Shown here one piece after another: positions 6,928 to 11,087 of a stretch of 11,087 nt of DNA (positions are counted from its first letter, which is position 1; each line of letters opens with the position of its first letter). This stretch comes from UBA7662 sp041688385 (GTDB taxonomy: Bacteria; Bacteroidota; Bacteroidia; UBA7662): positions 1 to 11,087 of the forward strand of contig JBDNIH010000082.1 in NCBI GenBank assembly GCA_041688385.1, read 5' to 3'. The notes under the pieces are model-generated. The model was not told the origin of the DNA. It made no database searches and saw nothing but the letters and a program-made list of their open reading frames with translations. The translations under genes and the position numbers were made by a program.

Positions 6928-7494
6928 TTACCGCCTCCGCTGAAAAACCTTTGCAAATTTCATGCGGTAGTCGGCGTTTACGATACCACGTTTAATCAGT
7001 TCCAGTTTTTTGAGGACCATTCGGCGTTTGAGCGGACTAAGGAGCTCGGTGAATAATACGCCTTCGATGTGGTCGTATTCGTGTTGGATAACGCGGGAAG
7101 GGATGTCGTCGAATTCCTCAATGTGTTCTTTAAAGTTCTCGTCTTGGTAGCGTATCGTGATTTTAGCGGGTCGCATCACGTCGCCACGCACTTCGGGTAT
7201 GCTCAGGCAGCCCTCGTTAAATGCCCAGGGTTCCCCGCTGCGTTCGAGGATTTCGGCGTTTATAAAAATCTTTTTTGTGCCGGCATATTTTACTTCGTCG
7301 TATTGTTCGGCATCTACCACAAACAGACGGATGCTTTGCCCAATCTGGGGTGCCGCCAGACCAACGCCATTGGCATTGTACATGGTATCGTACATATGGG
7401 CAATGAGCTCCTTAAGACCTGGATAATCAGGAGTAATGGGCTTGCATTTAGTGTTCAAAACTGGATCGCCGTAGGCTACGATGGGCATTATCAT
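6928..7494 (-). CDS. def: Peptide deformylase
   Basis: Peptide deformylase removes the formyl group from the starting methionine of new proteins. All three family motifs are present: motif 1 GVGLAAPQIG (43-52), motif 2 EGCLSIP (94-100, with metal ligand Cys96), and motif 3 HEYDHIEG (138-145, metal ligands His138 and His142 with catalytic Glu139). At 188 residues it is a normal length for the Bacteroidota form. It has an insert of about ten residues after the first strands (DAEQYDEVKYAGTK) and a basic C-terminus QRRR. The start ATG at 7494 overlaps the yqgF stop as ATGA (7491-7494), which implies coupled translation. A second ATG two codons on is possible but would break this coupling. Confidence 0.97.
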   Translation of the reverse strand: MIMPIVAYGDPVLNTKCKPITPDYPGLKELIAHMYDTMYNANGVGLAAPQIGQSIRLFVVDAEQYDEVKYAGTKKIFINAEILERSGEPWAFNEGCLSIPEVRGDVMRPAKITIRYQDENFKEHIEEFDDIPSRVIQHEYDHIEGVLFTELLSPLKRRMVLKKLELIKRGIVNADYRMKFAKVFQRRR

Positions 7495-7907
7495 GCTTGA
7501 ATTTGTGCTAAATAGGTTTGTAAAATGAGAACGGCACTAATCTGGTCGATACGTCCTTTCTCCTGGCGTTTTTGTTTGCTCATACCACTTTGGGCTATAG
7601 TCTGTGAAGCGATTGAAGAGGTAAATCGTTCATCTACCCGACTAATTGGGGTATGAGGGAAGCTGCGCTGCAGATAAACTGCAAATTCATTGATTTTCTG
7701 TGCACTTTCTGAAGGCTCATTTTTGAGTGTTTTGGGTTCTCCCAATACAAAACAATCGACGGTTTCTTTTGTGCAGTAGGCCTTTAAATAGGTCATCAGC
7801 TCGTGACTGGCTACAGTGGTTAGGGCCGTTGCGAACAGCTGCATGGGGTCGGTTACTGCCAATCCCACCCGTTTTGTTCCATAATCGATGGCCAAAATTC
7901 GTCCCAT
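7491..7907 (-). CDS. yqgF: Holliday junction resolvase-like / putative pre-16S rRNA nuclease YqgF (RuvX)
   Basis: YqgF proteins have an RNase H-like fold and take part in 5' processing of pre-16S rRNA. The 138 residues include the expected acidic sites: Asp8 in AIDYGTKRVGLAV (6-18), Glu93 in VDERFTS (91-97) and Asp121 in RIDQISAVLIL (119-129). The strand CFVLGEPKTL (52-61) replaces the more common VGLP motif with LGEP, as in related Bacteroidota sequences. The ATG at 7907 begins the first strand without extra residues, as usual. The gene is first in a two-gene unit with def, with a -7-like TAATTTTG 4 bases before its start. Upstream on the same strand lies only the decayed T9SS tail, so this unit probably starts its own transcript. 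Confidence 0.95.
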   Translation of the reverse strand: MGRILAIDYGTKRVGLAVTDPMQLFATALTTVASHELMTYLKAYCTKETVDCFVLGEPKTLKNEPSESAQKINEFAVYLQRSFPHTPISRVDERFTSSIASQTIAQSGMSKQKRQEKGRIDQISAVLILQTYLAQIQA

Positions 7908-7911
7908 GGCG

Positions 7912-7919
7912 CAAAATTA
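7912..7919 (-). promoter_or_regulatory. Promoter -7 element (TAATTTTG) before yqgF
   Basis: On the minus strand, TAATTTTG matches TAnnTTTG and ends 4 bases before the yqgF ATG. No clear -33 TTG is seen 17-23 bases further up. As with the exported-protein gene at 6100, the short distance would give a leaderless or nearly leaderless message. Confidence 0.45.
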
Positions 7920-7948
7920 CTGAAATAAGTCCGTAAAGGGATGTGTTC

Positions 7949-8300
7949 ACTTGGTTGCGCACCCAGCGGGAGTTGTATCGGCCAAATTTGGGGTGTTTAA
8001 GTACTACCTGATAGCTGCCTGAAAGAAGGGCGGATGTATTGATTTTTTACAGTGGCCATCGACTGATAGGTGCTTTTTACCCTTCATGTGGTAAAGCTCC
8101 AACACCCAGCCTGTGTTTTCCGATTCAGGCAAATCCCATTTTAACACATCCTTAGCTGGGTTGGGGTAGCGTTTAATTTGTGGTTTGTTTATTGGTTTTA
8201 ACTTGCTAACGAACGCTAGCTTCCATAAAATTTTCCAATCTGCTTCAACAGTATCTTGTTCTGAAATTCGAGAAGAAACTTTGTTTGATAAAGCTTCTTT
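7949..8300 (-). pseudogene. Remnant of a T9SS sorting domain from a lost exported protein
   Basis: A minus-strand frame is open without any good start from 8300 to a TAG at 8004-8006. It reads through a linker LKPINKPQIK into YPNPAKDVLKWDLPESENTG (from 8168) and then WVLELYHMKGKKHLSVDG. This is the pattern of the type IX secretion C-terminal sorting domain (Por_Secre_tail), which opens with YPNP followed by a strand and LYDxxGK. The frame then drifts, and a second frame from 8025 continues the same domain: LSGSYQVVLKHPKFGRYN, then SRWVRNQ, ending near 7949. A single base change in length between them would restore the domain. The passenger protein upstream is absent, so this is the tail of a broken secreted or surface protein. 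It ends about 40 bases before yqgF. Confidence 0.75.
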
Positions 8301-8338
8301 TCAATTCTGAAAATCAAATAAGAACTTTTGGTGTGATT

Positions 8339-8362
8339 GCAACCTAGGAGCAGATAGGTTGC
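8339..8362. repeat. Inverted repeat, 8-bp stem
   Basis: GCAACCTA (8339-8346) and TAGGTTGC (8355-8362) are perfect complements around an 8-base loop GGAGCAGA. This is the first of four short hairpins in 220 bases of otherwise gene-poor DNA. No T-run follows on either strand. Confidence 0.5.
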
Positions 8363-8404
8363 TACTTGGCTTTGCATTTGTGTGCTGAATCGGTGTTTAT
8401 TGAC

Positions 8405-8542
8405 ATGAAATTACAGCAAAGAAGGACAGTGCGACTAGTGGTAGTCGGAATTTTATTTTTAACGTATTTAGGGGTACAAAATACCCCAACAATACGCACA
8501 ACTCAACAAGTGAAGTTTAAAATTTTTATCGTTTCAACATAA
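8405..8542 (+). CDS. Possible small single-helix membrane protein (45 residues)
   Basis: An ATG at 8405 opens a 45-codon frame ending at TAA 8540-8542. The product has a basic start (MKLQQRRTVR), one hydrophobic segment LVVVGILFLTYLGV (11-24) and a polar, mildly basic tail. That layout suits a small membrane protein or an uncleaved signal anchor. It could also be the broken N-terminus of a lost exported protein. Against it, no homologue comes to mind, there is no clear promoter or ribosome site, and two inverted repeats lie inside the frame and constrain its sequence. It is a weak call, recorded because it is the only plus-strand frame of interest in this gap. Confidence 0.25.
   Translation: MKLQQRRTVRLVVVGILFLTYLGVQNTPTIRTTQQVKFKIFIVST
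8432..8460 (+). terminator. Possible hairpin terminator followed by a T-rich tail
   Basis: CGACTA (8432-8437) and TAGTCG (8442-8447) form a perfect 6-bp stem around GTGG, followed on the plus strand by GAATTTTATTTTT (8448-8460). Shape and T-rich tail fit a weak intrinsic terminator for plus-strand transcription, but no plus-strand gene lies upstream and the stem is inside the possible small ORF. Confidence 0.25.
8463..8496. repeat. Compound inverted repeat, two stacked 6-bp stems
   Basis: An inner stem GGGGTA/TACCCC (8471-8476 and 8482-8487) encloses a CAAAA loop. An outer stem CGTATT/AATACG (8463-8468 and 8491-8496) pairs around it, with a small internal loop (TA against AAC). All twelve base pairs are perfect. 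This is the strongest secondary structure in the gap and could be part of a small RNA, an operator, or an element end. Confidence 0.5.
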
Positions 8543-8552
8543 TAAAATGTTG
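8535..8552. repeat. Inverted repeat after the histidine kinase gene
   Basis: CAACAT (8535-8540) and ATGTTG (8547-8552) pair around AATAAA, 41 bases after the stop of the kinase gene on the minus strand. The minus strand then reads AAACGATAAAAATTTT, so a true T-run is absent. It could be a weak end-of-transcript hairpin. Confidence 0.35.
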
Positions 8553-8593
8553 TTGCATCAAGTCGGAGCGCGTTTTATGGATTTTTTGTCCAT

Positions 8594-9751
8594 TTATGCC
8601 AAGGGCAGCAAAATCCGGAAGGTGGTGCCTTTGCCGGGTTCTGATTCTTTCACGAAAATTTTGCCTTTGTGGTATTTCTCTACGATACGTTTTACTAAGG
8701 TGAGGCCGAGGCCCCAACCACGTTTGCGGGTGGTGATGCCGGGTTTGAAAATCGCTTGAAATTGACTTTTTGGGATGCCTTTGCCGCTGTCGCTGATGTC
8801 GATGATGGCGTTTTTGCTGGAGGTTTTGAGGGCGATGTGGATGTTGCCGCTGCCGTTCATGGCGTCGAGGGCGTTTTTGATGAGGTTCTCGAGCACCCAG
8901 TCGAATAAGGGTTTGTTGAGGGCTACGCGTATTTCATTTTCTGGCAGCGCAAAGCTGAATTTCACCTTGTCGCTCACCCTGCGGGCCATATAACCCACGC
9001 CTTGTTCCAAGGTTTGCTGCAAGTTATCGTTTTCGAGCACGGGCACGGAGCCGATTTTCGAAAAACGTTCAGTGATCACTTGCAGGCGGTCGAGGTCTTT
9101 GGCCACCTCCTCCATCATCTCGTCGCCTTCGGGGGTAGTGGCTTTCATATATTCGTGCCAGGCCATGAGCGAGCTGATGGGTGTGCCGAGCTGGTGGGCG
9201 GTTTCTTTCGCCATGCCTACCCACAAAAAATCTTGCTCATAACGGCGCGATAGGCTGAAGGCGAAATAGGATACGAGTAAAAAAATGCTGATTACAGCGA
9301 GCTGAAAATAGGGATAGTACCGCAATTGGTAGAGCAGATCGCTGTCTTTGTAATAGATGTATTGCACCAGCCCCTCAAAAGGTTCAATGGTGATGGGGTC
9401 GTGCTGAGAACGCATAACGACCAGCTGATTTTCGAGAAACCCCGGATTTACGGCGTGTTTTGGGTCGATATTGAGGTAAGAGATGATGTTAAGGCTGTCG
9501 TCGGTGAGTATGACGGGGATGTTGTCGTTTTCGCGGAGGATGTCGAGCAAAAATTCCTGGTTGCTGTCAAACTCATCGGCGCTGCTGATTTCTTTGGTGG
9601 CACGTGCCCAGAGCTCTACTTTTTTCTTCTCCTGGTTGGCGATATTCTCGACCACACGGTTGGTGTAATACAAGCTCAACCCGCCTATGACGATGGCTAC
9701 GACAAGTAAAACCAGCTTCCAGTTGTTCTTTTTATAATAGATACTTAGCAT
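8594..9751 (-). CDS. Membrane sensor histidine kinase
   Basis: A class I histidine kinase of about 385 residues from the ATG at 9751; a GTG two codons earlier (9757, numbering used below) is the alternative start. Two membrane helices (about 13-33 and 151-169) enclose a periplasmic sensor region of roughly 115 residues with no family I recognise. The phospho-acceptor is His188 in AKETAHQLGTPISSLMAW (183-200), a form of H-box common in Bacteroidota. The ATP-binding domain has an N-box ENLIKNALDAM (290-300), G1 box DSGKGIP (323-329), F-box region FQAIFKPG (333-340) and G2 box GWGLGLTLVKRIV (347-359). All catalytic motifs are intact. No response regulator is adjacent, so the partner must be elsewhere. 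It follows the AsmA-like gene by 24 nt in the same frame and is probably transcribed with it. Confidence 0.93.
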   Translation of the reverse strand: MLSIYYKKNNWKLVLLVVAIVIGGLSLYYTNRVVENIANQEKKKVELWARATKEISSADEFDSNQEFLLDILRENDNIPVILTDDSLNIISYLNIDPKHAVNPGFLENQLVVMRSQHDPITIEPFEGLVQYIYYKDSDLLYQLRYYPYFQLAVISIFLLVSYFAFSLSRRYEQDFLWVGMAKETAHQLGTPISSLMAWHEYMKATTPEGDEMMEEVAKDLDRLQVITERFSKIGSVPVLENDNLQQTLEQGVGYMARRVSDKVKFSFALPENEIRVALNKPLFDWVLENLIKNALDAMNGSGNIHIALKTSSKNAIIDISDSGKGIPKSQFQAIFKPGITTRKRGWGLGLTLVKRIVEKYHKGKIFVKESEPGKGTTFRILLPLA

Positions 9752-9775
9752 GCGCACACAATCATAACGAAAACA

Positions 9776-11087
9776 TCAACCTTTATCGCGTTTAAATGCA
9801 TCTTTTCTGCTTTTTGGTTTGCGCAGATAGGTAGGATCAAATTCTGGCTCCTTTGGAACGACTAGGGTATCCGCTTCTGCTTCGATGGGGGTAAAAGCAT
9901 CTACATTGTTGTTTTCGTAGACTTTGCTGCCTTCTCCACTGAACTCTTCCCGTAGGAGTCGCCCGATGTCTTTGCTGCTGCTTACAGCGGCTTCTTTGAG
10001 TTTGGTTTTGACGCTGAGTTTATCGTAAGTGACCGTAAAATCGCTGCCCTTGCCCTTGATGACGATATATAAATTCACGCCACCATTCAAATTCACCTCT
10101 GCTAAAGCGGGGTCGAAGTTGATTTTTTTCTGCTTTTTCGCCCACAAGTCGCTCAGCGATAACTTCACATAATAGATATAGCTATTGTCAAAGAGGTGTT
10201 CGCCGCTGATGTTAAAGGCGGCGGCATTGGTGTTAATGGCCATATTGGGAATGCTGATGCGGCTTTCACTGATGTCGATGCGGTTGTTGAGCTCCGAAAA
10301 ACGCAGATTCCGTAGTTCTCCAGCATCCACAAATTTGGAAAGAGCCTGCATGGGTGCAAAATTCAACAAATTTCCGTCTGCCAGTTTTAAGGTGGTGGTC
10401 ATGCGCAAACGTGGCAGGAGGAGATGGTAGTTTTTGTCAAAGTGCAGCTCTAGGGTGCTTTTGAAGTTGAGTTTACCGTCTATGTTTTTGTCGGTGAGAA
10501 AATCCTGATCAAAATTGTTGAGGCGGGTGAAGAGGGTTTTCATACCGGCACCATCCCCATTAAGTGCGCCTTGGAGGGTGTAGCCTTCTGGCGTACTGCG
10601 CCAGTTTAAATCTCCTCGGAAAATGCCTTGGGCAAATTTGGTTTGGTACAACTGCACCCTTAGTTGGTCGGGGTGCCCGCTTAACCGGGCATCTACCGTT
10701 TCAAACACATAGTCGTTATACGCAAACTTGGGTGTTTTGATGCGTAAGTCCATCCGCTCCAGATTATTGCCCTCTGAACTTGTGGTGGAATTGTTTGTGT
10801 CAGCTTGATATTCAAATTGGTCGAACTCAACTTCGCCCGACACACTGTAGCGGCCTTCTTCGTTTAAAAAAAGTGCGGGGTAGTTGTACAACTGCAACTG
10901 ACCTTGGGTTTTCCGGCTATTCCAGCCACCCCGTAGCTCCGTTAAACGCAGGTTACGGAAGCCATCCCCCAAACTTTGAGCGTTGCCGTTGAGTCCGGTC
11001 AATTGGTTGTCGCCGTAGCGCCAGTCTACATCTGTGAAACGCAGTGACGTCTCCACCTTTGGCCAGCTTTTATCGCCGATTTTAAAG
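9776..11087 (-). CDS. AsmA-like family protein, C-terminal part (5' end beyond the window)
   Basis: The frame is open to the right edge of the window, so the N-terminus is missing; the GTG at 11056 is only the first internal start-like codon and is not taken as real. The visible 437 residues are rich in beta strands with repeated short motifs (VSGEVEFDQFEY, LNGDGAG, DGKLNFKSTLELHF). They end in an AsmA-like C-terminal region, recognisable from FAPMQALSKFVDAGELRNLR, LNNRIDISESRISIPNM and FNISGEHLFDNSYIYYVKLS. AsmA-type proteins span or bridge the periplasm and are linked to lipid transport and outer-membrane integrity. The tail after the fold is charged and likely disordered, ending KSRKDAFKRDKG. 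Its TGA lies 24 nt before the ATG of the histidine kinase on the same strand. Confidence 0.8.
   Translation of the reverse strand, partial: FKIGDKSWPKVETSLRFTDVDWRYGDNQLTGLNGNAQSLGDGFRNLRLTELRGGWNSRKTQGQLQLYNYPALFLNEEGRYSVSGEVEFDQFEYQADTNNSTTSSEGNNLERMDLRIKTPKFAYNDYVFETVDARLSGHPDQLRVQLYQTKFAQGIFRGDLNWRSTPEGYTLQGALNGDGAGMKTLFTRLNNFDQDFLTDKNIDGKLNFKSTLELHFDKNYHLLLPRLRMTTTLKLADGNLLNFAPMQALSKFVDAGELRNLRFSELNNRIDISESRISIPNMAINTNAAAFNISGEHLFDNSYIYYVKLSLSDLWAKKQKKINFDPALAEVNLNGGVNLYIVIKGKGSDFTVTYDKLSVKTKLKEAAVSSSKDIGRLLREEFSGEGSKVYENNNVDAFTPIEAEADTLVVPKEPEFDPTYLRKPKSRKDAFKRDKG

Noticed and set aside
7069..7500. Plus-strand 143-codon open frame
   Set aside because: Although long, it is entirely antisense to def, whose three motifs are intact, and its peptide shows no domain.
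7717..7962. Minus-strand 81-codon frame starting within the T9SS remnant
   Set aside because: Its first residues are the end of the sorting-domain remnant in the second frame; the rest is out of frame over yqgF.
9326..9709. Plus-strand 127-codon open frame
   Set aside because: Antisense to the sensor region of the histidine kinase; no start signal or domain of its own.

Overview
The window reads as chromosomal DNA of a Bacteroidota (Bacteroidetes) bacterium, probably from the Chitinophagia/Saprospiria/Sphingobacteriia side rather than Bacteroides proper. The evidence is the RecA sequence type, the remnant of a type IX secretion (T9SS) C-terminal sorting domain, a secreted carboxypeptidase-regulatory-like domain protein, a long AsmA-like protein with the C-terminal region usual in this phylum, two TAnnTTTG-type -7 promoter elements directly before start codons, and the general lack of strong Shine-Dalgarno sequences. 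The species is inference; the phylum is fairly secure.

Layout. Bases 1-299 hold no gene I can identify. On the plus strand come a four-helix membrane protein with a DUF3784-like N-terminus and a PH-like C-terminus (300-1019), a BaiN/HI0933-family flavoprotein whose FAD-binding N-terminus lies upstream of any ordinary start codon (about 1075-2289), and a class I SAM methyltransferase (2436-3281). The next 830 bases look empty but are the broken remains of a Fic-family gene on the minus strand, with its catalytic core missing (3282-3990). A minus-strand pair follows: recA (4885-5913) and, 4 nt behind it, a patatin-like serine lipase (4110-4880). Divergent from recA is a small exported protein (6100-6762). 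It converges on a minus-strand pair, yqgF (ruvX) and def, which overlap by ATGA (6928-7907).

The second gene-poor stretch (7908-8593) also carries debris: the frameshifted T9SS sorting tail of a lost exported protein (about 7949-8300, minus). It also has a cluster of short inverted repeats and one possible 45-residue single-helix ORF. The window ends with a minus-strand pair: an AsmA-like protein that runs off the right edge (9776-11087) and, 24 nt behind it and in the same reading frame, an orphan sensor histidine kinase (8594-9751).

Most intact genes are housekeeping: recombination and repair (recA), rRNA maturation (yqgF), N-terminal protein processing (def), envelope maintenance (AsmA-like) and signalling (kinase). 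I see no intact novel defence or mobile system. The points most worth a second look are the two decayed genes hidden in apparently empty DNA, the flavoprotein without a normal start, and the hairpin cluster at 8339-8552.
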